Assembly: GCA_024694125.1 (NCBI GenBank)
Contig: JAILKE010000038.1
Location: 1 to 64,000 of the forward strand
Origin: Bacteroidales bacterium
GTDB taxonomy: Bacteria; Bacteroidota; Bacteroidia; Bacteroidales; UBA3663
Reading direction: 5' to 3'
DNA length: 64,000 bases
The position numbers and the translations under genes were made by a program. Below the pieces are notes generated by a model. The model worked only from the letters and a program-made list of their open reading frames with translations. It was not told the DNA's origin and did not search any database. Below are positions 51,172-61,232 of this stretch, piece after piece (the stretch's first letter is position 1; each line of letters opens with the position of its first letter).

Positions 51172-51303
51172 CGCCGCAAATTTCATTGAGTTTTCGTCCA
51201 GACGGGATTCGGATGCCAGCATCACGTTCCACAAATGAGCGCGGGACAGAGCATTGAGCCCAGGCACGGAAACACCTGTAAATAAAAGAACTAAAAAATT
51301 GCG

Positions 51304-52074
51304 ATGAACAGAACACTTCTCTTCGCAGGTGCATTGGCACTGACCTTGAGCTACACATCGTGCAGCGACACACAGACATACGCAGACCTGGTCGCTACCG
51401 AAAAAGAGGCTATCAGCACATGGATAACAGTTGACCCGCAGGGCGCCAACTTCGGCAACATCATCAGCAAGGACGAAGACTGGCTGGACGACATCACCGA
51501 GGACGTCCTCGAGGATGACATGCACCCCGAACAGTGCGGCCTCGAACTGGGCCAATGGTACCGTATCACCGAGGGCGACTTCAAACGTCTGTATTTCCGC
51601 ATCAACAGCTGGGGCAACGAGGGCGCCGAAATGGACTCGCTGAGAGCCAACGGCATCACTCCTACCGACGAGCAGTACGCCACGGCAATGCAGAGCAAGA
51701 AGAAATTCAATTCGACCTCCAATCACGATGTGCTCATCCGCTATGACCACATGTGGATGATGACCAACTACGACTACGAAGACGAAGACGAAAACATCGA
51801 ATACGACAATCTCGATGCCAACAGCTATGTGATATGCTACAACTGGAACCCCAGCTACTATGCCTCGACCTACTATTCGACCTACTACTCGACTGGCAGT
51901 TCGTACGAATGTACCTCGGGCGGGCTGGCCTTCCCTATCCGATTCCTGTGGGAGGGCGGCAACGCATCCATCATCTGTCCATTCTCGCTCGTAGAGTCCG
52001 CTCTCTCCAGCTATTACTACACGCTGTATTACGGAGAAATTGAATATACGAAATCCACATATTTACCACAATAA
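51304..52074 (+). CDS. DUF4827 lipoprotein
   Basis: 256 residues. MNRTLLFAGALALTLSYTSC is a lipoprotein signal (lipobox YTSC). The following sequence (YADLVATEKEAISTWI, LELGQWYRITEGDFKRLYFRI, LRANGITPTDEQY, ISGG-like AFPIRFLWEGGNASIICPFSLV) agrees with the DUF4827 family, which has an FKBP-like look in its C-terminal half but no proven activity. A Tyr/Ser-rich loop (NPSYYASTYYSTYYSTGSS) stands out. It is three bases from glmM and conserved in order with nrnA and glmM in related genomes, as I recall. Confidence 0.82.
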   Translation: MNRTLLFAGALALTLSYTSCSDTQTYADLVATEKEAISTWITVDPQGANFGNIISKDEDWLDDITEDVLEDDMHPEQCGLELGQWYRITEGDFKRLYFRINSWGNEGAEMDSLRANGITPTDEQYATAMQSKKKFNSTSNHDVLIRYDHMWMMTNYDYEDEDENIEYDNLDANSYVICYNWNPSYYASTYYSTYYSTGSSYECTSGGLAFPIRFLWEGGNASIICPFSLVESALSSYYYTLYYGEIEYTKSTYLPQ

Positions 52075-52076
52075 TC

Positions 52077-53486
52077 ATGTCTTTAATTAAGTCAATTTCA
52101 GGCATCCGAGGCACCATCGGAGGCCAGCAGGGCGAGGGTTTGAACCCGCTCGATATAGTTAAGTTCACAGCTGCATACGCAACCGTGATACGGGAGAAAA
52201 TCGGTGCAGACAAGAAGGGCCGCATCGTAGTAGGCCGTGACGCCCGTCTGTCCGGCGAAATGTGCTACCAGTGCGTATCGGGCACCCTGATAGGAATGGG
52301 ATTTGACGTCATCAACATCGGTCTCGCCACTACCCCAACAACCGAAATAGCAGTTACAGCCGAGAAGGCTGACGGCGGTCTGATCCTGACAGCCAGCCAC
52401 AACCCCATACAGTGGAACGCCCTCAAGTTGCTGAACAACGAAGGCGAATTCTTCGACAAGGCCACCGGCGAACGCGTACTGGCCATTGCCGAAAAGGGTG
52501 ACTTCACCTTCGCCCCAGTCGATCAGTTGGGCCACGTCACCGAGAAGGACTACACCGACTATCATATCAAGGAGGTGCTCAACCTCAAGCTCGTTGATGC
52601 CGAAGCAATACGCAAGGCCAACTTCACCGTGATGTGCGACTGCATCAACTCAGTAGGCGGCATCGTCATCCCTGCCCTGCTCAAGGCCCTCGGCGTCAAG
52701 CAGGTATATGAGTTGAACTGTGACCCAACAGGCCAGTTCGCCCACACCCCAGAGCCTATCCCACAGAACCTCACCCAGATAGCCGGCGAGATGAAGGCCA
52801 AGAAGGCCGATGTAGGCTTTGTCGTTGACCCTGACGTAGATCGTCTGGCACTGATATGCGAGAACGGCGAGATGTTCGGCGAGGAATACACTCTGGTCAG
52901 CTGCGCCGACTATGTGCTCCAGCACACTCCAGGCAACACCTGCTCCAACCTCTCATCGAGCCGCGCCCTGCGTGACGTGACCCGTGCCCGTGGCGGTCAG
53001 TACAATGCCGCTGCCGTAGGCGAGGTAAACGTCGTAACCAAGATGAAGGATACGCACGCCGTCATCGGCGGCGAAGGCAACGGTGGTGTCATCTACCCAG
53101 AACTGCACTACGGCCGCGACGCACTGGTCGGCATCGCTCTCTTCCTGACCAACCTGGCCAAACTGCGTGAGCAGAATCCTGCGCTCACCGTCAGCCAGCT
53201 GCGTGCTACCTATCCTCCATATTGCATCGCCAAGCAGCGCATTGACCTCACTCCAGGCGTTGACATCGACAAACTGCTCAACACGGTCAAGGCTGAATAC
53301 AGCAAGCAGGCCGACACGGAGATCACCGACATTGATGGCGTCAAGATTGACTTCCCCGACCGTTGGGTACACCTCCGCAAGTCGAATACCGAGCCTATCA
53401 TCCGCGTCTATGCCGAGGCTGCTACCGAAGAGGAGGCACAGAAGACGGCTGACCGCGTGATGAACGAAGTCAAAAAGTTTATTTAA
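52077..53486 (+). CDS. glmM: Phosphoglucosamine mutase
   Basis: Converts glucosamine-6-P to glucosamine-1-P on the way to UDP-GlcNAc for peptidoglycan and LPS. 469 residues, MSLIKSISGIRGTIGGQQGE; active-site Ser107 in LTASHNPIQWNALK; magnesium loop DPDVDRLALI; sugar-binding GGEGNGGVIYPELHYGRDA; phosphate-binding RKSNTEPIIRVYAEA. Second gene of a pair with the DUF4827 lipoprotein. Could be annotated phosphomannomutase in automatic pipelines. Confidence 0.93.
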   Translation: MSLIKSISGIRGTIGGQQGEGLNPLDIVKFTAAYATVIREKIGADKKGRIVVGRDARLSGEMCYQCVSGTLIGMGFDVINIGLATTPTTEIAVTAEKADGGLILTASHNPIQWNALKLLNNEGEFFDKATGERVLAIAEKGDFTFAPVDQLGHVTEKDYTDYHIKEVLNLKLVDAEAIRKANFTVMCDCINSVGGIVIPALLKALGVKQVYELNCDPTGQFAHTPEPIPQNLTQIAGEMKAKKADVGFVVDPDVDRLALICENGEMFGEEYTLVSCADYVLQHTPGNTCSNLSSSRALRDVTRARGGQYNAAAVGEVNVVTKMKDTHAVIGGEGNGGVIYPELHYGRDALVGIALFLTNLAKLREQNPALTVSQLRATYPPYCIAKQRIDLTPGVDIDKLLNTVKAEYSKQADTEITDIDGVKIDFPDRWVHLRKSNTEPIIRVYAEAATEEEAQKTADRVMNEVKKFI

Positions 53487-53551
53487 GCGTTTTCGGCAAC
53501 GCATAGACAGGCCAACTGTCTGCGTCATGGCGAGAAAACGTCTATAGCCAT

Positions 53552-55309
53552 ATGAACGTAAAAACGATATGCATAACAGCAATGGCCACATTAGCCCTTG
53601 CATCATGTAAGACCAAGCCGGCAGAAGCCGACTTGGTCGTCTTGTTCACTACCGATGTACACGGTGCCTGTCTGGCGCACGACATCAAGCGTAATGCACC
53701 GGCCAAGACCAGTCTGGCCAACGTGAGCACCTATCTGAACGAAGTGCGCCGCGACAATCCCGGCAAGGTATTGCTGTTCGACACGGGCGATTTCCTGCAG
53801 GGACAGCCCTCGGTTTACTACTACAACTTCGTCGATACACTGGACACCCACGTTTGCGCCCGCACGTACAACTACTTGAAGTACGACGCCCTGGGCGTAG
53901 GCAACCATGATATCGAGACAGGTGACGCAGTGTACGAGAAGCGCTTGCCCCAGCAGTTCGATATGCCATGGCTATGCGCCAATGCCATTGACACCCGTAC
54001 CGGACAACCTATGTTCCAGCCCTATGCCGTATTCGACAAACAGGGCATCAAGGTAGCCGTGCTGGGACTGATCACTCCGAACATCGGTGCCTGGCTCCCC
54101 AAGGCGCTGTGGCCCAACCTCGAGTTCGAGGACATGGTAGAGAGTGCACAGAAGTGGGTCCCCATCATCCAGGAGAAGGAGCATCCAGACCTGCTCATCG
54201 GTCTGTTCCATGCAGGAATGGACTATACGGTCAATGGCAATGACATCAACACTCACTGCAACGAAAACGGTTCTGTCCCCACAGCCATGAAAGTTCCGGG
54301 CTTCGACATCTGCCTGCTGGGCCACGACCACAAACCAGCCCTGCGCCGCGTGGAGACGCTGCAGGGTGATACCGTTCAGATCCTCAATGCCGGCACCCAG
54401 TGCCGCAAGGTGGGCCGTGCCGACATACACTTCACGCTGCAGGAAGACGGCACGTACAGCAAGGTCATACGCACCGACCTGGCAGACATGGACGAGTACC
54501 AGCCGGACTCTACATTCGTCACCGCCATGCAGGACTGCGTGGACAAGGTGAACGAGTACGTCGATGCCCCCATCGGCCATCTCACCTCTCAACTCACTGG
54601 CAGCGAGAGCCTGGTGGGACCCAGCTCCTTCATCGACCTGATACACGATGCTCAACTATGGGCCACTGGAGCCGACATTTCGTTTGCAGCCGTATTGTCG
54701 CCACATGACAACATACCAGCTGGCGAGATCACGATGCGCCACCTCTTCCTGCTCTACAAGTACGAGAATCTGCTCTACACCATACAGATGAAGGCTGACG
54801 AAGTGCGCCGCTACCTGGAACATGGCTACTCAATGCAGTATGCCACGATGCACTCGGCATCGGACCACCTGATGGCGTTCGAACCAGCCGATGCTCAGGG
54901 TCGCCAGCAGTTGTCCGGCATCTCGTTCAACTTCACGTCGGCAGCTGGTATCCGCTACGAGGTCGATGTCCGCAAGGAACCCGGCCAGCGCGTACGCCTC
55001 ATCAGCATGAGCGACGGCTCTCCGATTGACCCTGAACGACTTTACTCCGTCGCCATCAACAGCTACCAGTATTCTGGAGGCGGAAACTTCATTCCGAAAG
55101 GCTTGGGTTGGGACAAAAAGATGCTCGAGCAGCGCACTCTGCGCACCACGAGCACCGATGTACGTCGGTACCTGGCCCAATACATCTCGGAACGGGACAC
55201 CATCACGCCCTATGTGCGCGGTGACTGGCAGGTCGTTCCCCAGGACTGGTACGAGGCAGCTCGCAAACGCGACCTGGACATACTCACGCACAAGCAAGAC
55301 TTCCATTGA
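53552..55309 (+). CDS. 5'-nucleotidase/metallophosphatase lipoprotein (UshA-like)
   Basis: 585 residues with lipobox LALASC. N-terminal calcineurin-like domain: FTTDVHGACL, FDTGDFLQGQP, VGNHDIETGD, LIGLFHAGMD, LLGHDHKPAL supply the two-metal site. C-terminal 5'-nucleotidase domain (about 330-560: SSFIDLIHDAQLWATGADISFAAVL, GEITMRHLFLLYKYENLLYTIQM, INSYQYSGGGNF). Hydrolyses nucleotides or cyclic nucleotides outside the inner membrane for purine and phosphate salvage. Its stop is two bases from the next ATG. Confidence 0.9.
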   Translation: MNVKTICITAMATLALASCKTKPAEADLVVLFTTDVHGACLAHDIKRNAPAKTSLANVSTYLNEVRRDNPGKVLLFDTGDFLQGQPSVYYYNFVDTLDTHVCARTYNYLKYDALGVGNHDIETGDAVYEKRLPQQFDMPWLCANAIDTRTGQPMFQPYAVFDKQGIKVAVLGLITPNIGAWLPKALWPNLEFEDMVESAQKWVPIIQEKEHPDLLIGLFHAGMDYTVNGNDINTHCNENGSVPTAMKVPGFDICLLGHDHKPALRRVETLQGDTVQILNAGTQCRKVGRADIHFTLQEDGTYSKVIRTDLADMDEYQPDSTFVTAMQDCVDKVNEYVDAPIGHLTSQLTGSESLVGPSSFIDLIHDAQLWATGADISFAAVLSPHDNIPAGEITMRHLFLLYKYENLLYTIQMKADEVRRYLEHGYSMQYATMHSASDHLMAFEPADAQGRQQLSGISFNFTSAAGIRYEVDVRKEPGQRVRLISMSDGSPIDPERLYSVAINSYQYSGGGNFIPKGLGWDKKMLEQRTLRTTSTDVRRYLAQYISERDTITPYVRGDWQVVPQDWYEAARKRDLDILTHKQDFH

Positions 55310-55311
55310 TC

Positions 55312-55983
55312 ATGACACTCGACAACCTCGGCATCGGATACAGCCACACCCTGGTGAGCGGCATCAGCCAACGTCTGACGCCGGGGCAATTCGTGTGTCT
55401 GACGGGGCGCAACGGCACAGGCAAATCGACCTTGCTCAGGACGCTGTGCGGACTGTTGCCGCCACTGCAAGGATCGGTCTCCATCGGCGGACAGCAACTC
55501 CATACGCTGCCCTCATCCCTATTGGCGAGAAAGATAGGTCTGGTCCTCACTCAGGCTCCAGAATTGCACAACACGACACTGCGTGAACTGGTTGCCTACG
55601 GCAGATTGCCATACACCACCTGGACAGGCCGCCTCAGTGCCGAAGACCTCGATGCTGCCGATGAAGCCATCCGCACATTGGGCATTGAGCATTTGGCCCA
55701 CAGACCATTGCTCCAACTGAGTGACGGAGAGCGCCAGAAGGGAATGATAGCCAGAGCCTTGGCACAGGGTACTGAATACATGTTGCTCGACGAACCGTCG
55801 GCGTTCCTGGACCACGAAAGCAAACAGGAACTGATGCAACTGCTGGTTCACCTGGCCCATGACGGACACAAGGCTATCCTGCTCTCCACCCACGACCTGG
55901 AACTGGCTGAACGGTATGCTGACCTGCTGTGGCACATCAGCGACGGACACCTCTCTGCCATCCGCCCGACTGGACACATCTGA
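55312..55983 (+). CDS. FecE/BtuD-like ABC transporter ATPase without partners
   Basis: 223 residues from ATG 55312; a TTG at 55306 overlapping the upstream stop is less likely. Walker A GRNGTGKSTLL, Q-loop LTQAP, signature LSDGERQK, Walker B YMLLDEPSAFLD and switch His LLSTHDLELAE are all present. The subtype is that of iron-siderophore/cobalamin importers. No FecCD-type permease or binding protein is adjacent; it may serve a permease elsewhere. Coupled to the nucleotidase gene by a 2-base gap, which is odd for an iron importer. Confidence 0.88.
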   Translation: MTLDNLGIGYSHTLVSGISQRLTPGQFVCLTGRNGTGKSTLLRTLCGLLPPLQGSVSIGGQQLHTLPSSLLARKIGLVLTQAPELHNTTLRELVAYGRLPYTTWTGRLSAEDLDAADEAIRTLGIEHLAHRPLLQLSDGERQKGMIARALAQGTEYMLLDEPSAFLDHESKQELMQLLVHLAHDGHKAILLSTHDLELAERYADLLWHISDGHLSAIRPTGHI

Positions 55984-56078
55984 GCCACTCATACGGCTCA
56001 CACATAGGGCAATAAAGCCCTAAATCGGACCGATAATGGCATTAGAGAAAGCCGAAAAGACAAAAAATCAATAAAAGT

Positions 56079-56110
56079 TTTGCGTATTTGCAAAATTAAA
56101 TGTATCTTCG
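56079..56110 (+). promoter_or_regulatory. Promoter of ruvX-def
   Basis: TTTGC (56079-56083), 19 bases, TATCTTCG (56103-56110). Confidence 0.6.
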
Positions 56111-56130
56111 CGGAGTAATTCTATAGTACA

Positions 56131-56547
56131 ATGTCTCGAATTCTCTCTATCGACTACGGACGTAAAAGAACCGGCATAGCCGTAACTGACCCGCTGCAGA
56201 TCATCGCAAATGGCCTTACAACCGTTGCCACATCCGACCTGGAGCGTTTTCTGCTCGACTACCTGGCCAAGGAGGATGTGGAACGCATCGTCATCGGCCT
56301 ACCCAAGCAGATGAACGGGCAGATGAGTGAGTCCTGGCGCTACATTGAACCCTTCATCAACCGGCTGAAGAAACTCAAACCCAACCTCCCCATCGAAATG
56401 GTGGACGAGCGATTCACCTCGGTATTGGCCCATCAGACCATACTGCAGAGTGGCGTAGGCAAACAGCGCCGGCGTGAGGACAAAGGAATGGTTGACGAGA
56501 TATCGGCTACCATCATCCTACAGAGCTATCTGGAGAACAGACGTTGA
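56131..56547 (+). CDS. ruvX: RuvX/YqgF family Holliday-junction resolvase or rRNA-processing nuclease
   Basis: 138 residues. RNase H-like fold with ILSIDYGRKRTGIAVTDP (first acidic site), IVIGLPKQMNGQMSES, MVDERFTSVLA and RREDKGMVDEISATIILQSYL (last Asp). E. coli YqgF is essential for 16S rRNA 5' processing; the resolvase name is historical. Lies 92 bases before def. Confidence 0.92.
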   Translation: MSRILSIDYGRKRTGIAVTDPLQIIANGLTTVATSDLERFLLDYLAKEDVERIVIGLPKQMNGQMSESWRYIEPFINRLKKLKPNLPIEMVDERFTSVLAHQTILQSGVGKQRRREDKGMVDEISATIILQSYLENRR

Positions 56548-56638
56548 CCATAGTCCTGGTCCAACCTCACTGCTCCATCGAATATAACAATCAATTCTGC
56601 CCGCCCCGGCAGCAACCATCGGGGCCACCACAACAAAT

Positions 56639-57196
56639 ATGTTACTCCCAATATATCTGTACGGACAAGCCGTACTTCGCAAAGAGGCACATGAGGTGCC
56701 TGCCGACTATCCTGACATCAAGGTTCTGGTCGAGAATATGTTCCAAACAATGGAGAAAGCTAATGGCGTAGGTCTCGCAGCACCACAAGTCGGTCTGGAT
56801 ATCCGTATGTTCGTAGTTGATGGCAATGGACTGGAGTCGGACTTCCCCGAGTGCCAGGGTTTCCGCCGCTGTATGATCAATCCCGAGATTATCGAGGAAA
56901 GCGAAGAAACGAACATCAAGGACGAGGGTTGTCTCTCTGTACCAGGCATCTATGAGTCGGTCAAGCGCCCTAACTGGATCGTAATCCGCTACCTGGACGA
57001 GAACTTCGAGGAGCACGAAGAGAAGATTACCGGCTTCGCTGCCCGTATGACTCTCCACGAGTATGACCATCTGGACGGCAAAATGTTCATCGACCGCGTC
57101 TCTCCTTTGCGCAAGCAGCTCATCAAGAACAAACTATCGGCCATACTCAAGGGCAAGGTAGATGTTCAGTACAAGTACAAAGGAAAGAAGGGCTAA
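56639..57196 (+). CDS. def: Peptide deformylase
   Basis: Removes the formyl group from new proteins. 185 residues with the three metal-site motifs: GVGLAAPQVGLD, EGCLSVPGIYE (Cys ligand) and LHEYDHLDGKMF (HExxH). The residue before HExxH is Leu instead of the usual Gln-His start, a tolerated change. Follows ruvX, as in many Bacteroidota. Confidence 0.95.
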   Translation: MLLPIYLYGQAVLRKEAHEVPADYPDIKVLVENMFQTMEKANGVGLAAPQVGLDIRMFVVDGNGLESDFPECQGFRRCMINPEIIEESEETNIKDEGCLSVPGIYESVKRPNWIVIRYLDENFEEHEEKITGFAARMTLHEYDHLDGKMFIDRVSPLRKQLIKNKLSAILKGKVDVQYKYKGKKG

Positions 57197-57290
57197 AAGG
57201 AATTAAAAATTAAAAGTTAAGAATTAAAAATTGTCAGTTGAAAATTAAAAATTGTCAGTTGATGATTGATAATTGAAAATCAAAATAGAT

Positions 57291-58340
57291 ATGAAAAACG
57301 AACATCCACAGCCATCGGCCGACCGCTTGAAAGCTCTGCAGGCCGCTATGGAAAAGATCGACAAGACCTTCGGCAAGGGCTCTATCATGCGCATGGGGGA
57401 CGAGGAGGTCGAGCATGTCGAGGTTATTCCCTCAGGCAGCATCGGTCTGAACGTCGCACTCGGCGTAGGTGGTTATCCTAAGGGCCGAATCATCGAGATA
57501 TATGGTCCCGAGTCTTCGGGCAAGACCACATTGGCCATACACGCCATCGCTCAGGCGCAGAAGATGGGCGGCATTGCAGCCTTCATCGACGCAGAACACG
57601 CTTTTGACCGTTTCTATGCCGAGAAGTTGGGCGTTGACACCGACCAGTTGCTCATCTCACAGCCAGACAATGGCGAACAGGCGCTCGAGATAGCAGAGAA
57701 CCTGATCCGTTCATCGGCCATCGACATCATCGTAATCGACTCGGTTGCAGCATTGACACCTAAAGCCGAAATAGAAGGCGAAATGGGTGATAACAAGGTC
57801 GGTCTCCACGCTCGACTGATGAGCCAGGCATTGCGCAAACTCACATCAGTCATCGACAAGACCGGTACCGTATGTATCTTCATCAACCAGTTGCGCGAGA
57901 AGATCGGTGTGATGTTCGGCAATCCCGAAACGACTACGGGCGGTAACGCCCTGAAGTTCTACGCTTCGGTCCGTCTCGACATCCGTCGCGTCACTACCCT
58001 CAAGCAGGGCGATGAAGCCATAGGCAGCAGCGTACGCGTCAAGGTTGTCAAGAACAAAGTAGCTCCTCCTTTCCGCAAAGCCGAATTCGACATTCTCTAT
58101 GGTGAAGGCATCAGCCGCAGCGGAGAGTTGGTCGATATGGGCGTAGCCTTCGGCATTGTCAAGAAGTCCGGTTCTTTCTTCAGTTACAACGGCAGCAAAC
58201 TGGCTCAGGGTCGCGATGCAACCCGCCAGTTGATGTTGGACAATCCCGATCTGGCAGCAGAAATCGAAGCCAAAATCATGGACAAGATCCAGAACGGCGA
58301 TCAAACTGACGAAGAAACTGAACCCGTAGAGGAAAAATAA
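57291..58340 (+). CDS. recA: Recombinase RecA
   Basis: 349 residues from [17 protein letters not shown]; six upstream in-frame codons are spacer words. Walker [33 protein letters not shown]; Walker [26 protein letters not shown]1/L2 DNA-binding loops and [37 protein letters not shown]. The acidic C-tail ([13 protein letters not shown]) is normal. No SOS box was recognised upstream, where AATTGA words fill the spacer. Confidence 0.98.
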   Translation: MKNEHPQPSADRLKALQAAMEKIDKTFGKGSIMRMGDEEVEHVEVIPSGSIGLNVALGVGGYPKGRIIEIYGPESSGKTTLAIHAIAQAQKMGGIAAFIDAEHAFDRFYAEKLGVDTDQLLISQPDNGEQALEIAENLIRSSAIDIIVIDSVAALTPKAEIEGEMGDNKVGLHARLMSQALRKLTSVIDKTGTVCIFINQLREKIGVMFGNPETTTGGNALKFYASVRLDIRRVTTLKQGDEAIGSSVRVKVVKNKVAPPFRKAEFDILYGEGISRSGELVDMGVAFGIVKKSGSFFSYNGSKLAQGRDATRQLMLDNPDLAAEIEAKIMDKIQNGDQTDEETEPVEEK

Positions 58341-58353
58341 TCAGACTCTCTCC

Positions 58354-58389
58354 CTCTGCAACACCTCCCCCAATGGATGTGTTGCAGAG
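58354..58389 (+). terminator. Hairpin after recA
   Basis: CTCTGCAACAC / GTGTTGCAGAG perfect 11-bp stem, 14-base loop; tail AT-rich without a pure T-run. The rest of the spacer to 58530 is AT-rich and featureless. Confidence 0.7.
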
Positions 58390-58530
58390 CAATTATATTT
58401 ATATTAGCTTCTTTCAATTATAATTGGCAATTTCTATAGGATAATTACCATAGTTTGGTTTTCAATTATTAATTGTCTATTTCTAATTTAAATTGTAATT
58501 GTAGTAAACATTTGTGCAAATTACCAACCA

Positions 58531-61080
58531 ATGAAAAAATCTCATTCTCTCATTCTATCAGGAGTTATATTCTCCACAATTTTCTCGGTCACAAACGCAT
58601 CGGCACAGACACTGCCGCTGCAAAACCGCAATGAACTATGGTATGAACGTCCCGCCGAGGTTTGGACCGAAGCCCTACCATTGGGCAACGGCCGTCTGGG
58701 CGCTATGGTATATGGTACTCCAGGCGTGGAGCAGATACAGCTCAACGAAGAGACCCTCTGGGCAGGTTCGCCCAACAACAACTATAATAAAGAGGCGCTC
58801 TCCTACTTGCCCCAGATTCGTCAGTTGCTCGTGGAAGGCAAGTGGCTCGAGGCTCAGACCCTCTGCACCCAACACGTCAAGTCACCTACCAATCAGGGTA
58901 TGCCCTACCAGACCTTTGGCTACCTGCGTCTGATTATGCCGGGACACGAATGGTACACCAACTACCGCCGATCGCTGGACCTCGATTCTGCCCGCACCAT
59001 TGTGGAGTATCAGGTACCTGCCCGCCCAGGTGACACTGGCGTTCAGACTTTCTACCACTATCGTCGCGAAACGTTCTGCCCTATGGGTGACAGTGTCGTA
59101 GTGGTTCGACTCACAACCGACTCGCCCGAAGGCCTCAGCTTCACCGCCCAGATGGCCACTCCACAGCAGGACTGCATTCTCCGCAGCGAGGGGGACGAAG
59201 TGACGCTCTCCGGTCTGACCGGTTCACACGAGAAGCGCAAGAACAAGGTCCGGTTCCAAGGACGTATGCGCATTGAGACCAAAGGCGGCCGTCAGTTCTC
59301 GCGCGACGGTTATATCTCGGTCAACCGTGCCGAAGAAGCAATCATATATGTGGCCATAGCCAGCAATTTCGTCAATTACCAAGATATATCGGCCGACGAA
59401 AAGGCCCGCACCCGCCGTCATATCGACCAGGCACTGCAGAAGGGTTGTCAAGCCATGTGGCAGTCGCACGTAGAGCGCTATCAGGCTCAGGCAGACCGCA
59501 ATACTCTGTGGTTGGGTCCCGATCAGTATGCATCGCAGCCTACCGACATACGTCTGCGCAATTTCGCCAAGACTCATGACCGCCACCTGGCTGCCCTCTA
59601 CTATCGTTTCGGCCGATACCTGCTCATCTCATGCAGTCAGCCTGGCGGTCAGCCAGCCAATCTGCAAGGTATCTGGAATGACAAACTGCTCCCATCGTGG
59701 GACAGCAAATATACTGTCAACATCAATACCGAGATGAACTATTGGCCATCGGAAGTATGTAATCTGACCGAGCTGAACCAGCCTCTCTTCTCGCTCATCT
59801 CCGATGTGTCGCAGACTGGCCGGGAGTCAGCTCAGGTTATGTACGGCACCAAGTCGCCCGAGGCATGGGTATTGCACCACAATACCGATATCTGGCGCGT
59901 CACCGGAGCCATCGACAATGCCCCTTCGGGCATGTGGATGTCGGGCGGTGCATGGCTCACACAGCACCTGTGGCAGCATTATCTCTATACGGGTGACAAG
60001 GCATTCCTGGACAGCATCTACCCCATCATGCGCGGTGCAGCTCAGTTCTTTGACGAGACAATGATCTACGACCCATCGCACAAGTATCTCGTTGTATCGC
60101 CAAGCAACTCTCCTGAGAATATGCCCAAAGGGCACAAGGCCACCACTTCCTATGGCTGTTCGATGGACAATCAGCTGATACGCGACCTCTATTCCAATGT
60201 CATCAACGCTGCCAGCATCCTGGGCCGTGATGAGGAGTATGCCAAACATCTCGAGGCTCAGCGCGCCCTGCTCGTTCCTCACCAGATAGGCAGCTGGGGT
60301 CAGTTGCAGGAGTGGATTGGAGACTGGGATGACCCCGAGGACCAGCACCGTCATATCTCGCACCTCTATGCCCTCTATCCTTCGGCACAGATCTCTCCAC
60401 GCCGCACACCTCAGTTGTTCGACGCAGCACGCACCTCATTGCTGCACCGTGGCGACATCTCGACGGGATGGGCTATGGGTTGGCGCGTATGCTTCTGGGC
60501 ACGTCTGCTCGATGGCAACCACGCCTACACATTGCTCCAGAACCAGCTCAAACTGGTGCACGAGAACCCCAAGGATGGCAAGAAACCTACAGGCGGTACC
60601 TATCCCAACCTCTTTGACTCGCATCCACCATTCCAGATTGACGGCAACTTCGGTTGCACCGCTGGTATCGCCGAAATGTTGATGCAGAGCTACGACGGAG
60701 CCATCGACCTGCTCCCTGCATTGCCTGACAACTGGCGCGAAGCTGGTCGCATCAGCGGCCTCGTAGCTCGCGGAGGGTTCGTTCTCGATATGGAGTGGAA
60801 AGAGGGCCGTGTGACTTACCTCAGCATCACCAGCCGTATCGGTGGCAACTGCCGTCTGCGCTGCGCGACCTCACTCTCTGGACGTGGTCTGAAGCTGGTT
60901 GCCAAACCAGGTGTCACTCCCAAACGAGCCAACAGCAATCCACTCTTTGCTCAGTTCGTACCGGATGCCGAAGTTCTGATCAATGCCAAGGCTCAGCTCA
61001 ATCCTGTGTCAGCCCCCGCACAGTACGTATATGACCTCAATACCAAAGCTGGACAGACATACGTACTTGTAAATAAATAA
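58531..61080 (+). CDS. Glycoside hydrolase family 95 (alpha-L-fucosidase or alpha-L-galactosidase)
   Basis: 849 residues; signal peptide [28 protein letters not shown]95 landmarks: [27 protein letters not shown] near the start, [49 protein letters not shown] in the middle, [38 protein letters not shown] and [23 protein letters not shown] later. The family contains inverting fucosidases and the L-galactosidase of rhamnogalacturonan-II (RG-II). Next to a GH140 gene, an RG-II role is favoured. Periplasmic. Confidence 0.92.
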   Translation: MKKSHSLILSGVIFSTIFSVTNASAQTLPLQNRNELWYERPAEVWTEALPLGNGRLGAMVYGTPGVEQIQLNEETLWAGSPNNNYNKEALSYLPQIRQLLVEGKWLEAQTLCTQHVKSPTNQGMPYQTFGYLRLIMPGHEWYTNYRRSLDLDSARTIVEYQVPARPGDTGVQTFYHYRRETFCPMGDSVVVVRLTTDSPEGLSFTAQMATPQQDCILRSEGDEVTLSGLTGSHEKRKNKVRFQGRMRIETKGGRQFSRDGYISVNRAEEAIIYVAIASNFVNYQDISADEKARTRRHIDQALQKGCQAMWQSHVERYQAQADRNTLWLGPDQYASQPTDIRLRNFAKTHDRHLAALYYRFGRYLLISCSQPGGQPANLQGIWNDKLLPSWDSKYTVNINTEMNYWPSEVCNLTELNQPLFSLISDVSQTGRESAQVMYGTKSPEAWVLHHNTDIWRVTGAIDNAPSGMWMSGGAWLTQHLWQHYLYTGDKAFLDSIYPIMRGAAQFFDETMIYDPSHKYLVVSPSNSPENMPKGHKATTSYGCSMDNQLIRDLYSNVINAASILGRDEEYAKHLEAQRALLVPHQIGSWGQLQEWIGDWDDPEDQHRHISHLYALYPSAQISPRRTPQLFDAARTSLLHRGDISTGWAMGWRVCFWARLLDGNHAYTLLQNQLKLVHENPKDGKKPTGGTYPNLFDSHPPFQIDGNFGCTAGIAEMLMQSYDGAIDLLPALPDNWREAGRISGLVARGGFVLDMEWKEGRVTYLSITSRIGGNCRLRCATSLSGRGLKLVAKPGVTPKRANSNPLFAQFVPDAEVLINAKAQLNPVSAPAQYVYDLNTKAGQTYVLVNK

Positions 61081-61232
61081 TATATGATTGGACAATAAAC
61101 GATTTACGCTATCAAACAAGCAAGTATTTCGTTTATTGTCAGTCAATTTCAAGTTATCAATTATCAATCTTCAACCTTCAATTGTATTGGTTATCAATTG
61201 TCAATTATCAATTAATTGATTTATCAATTTCT

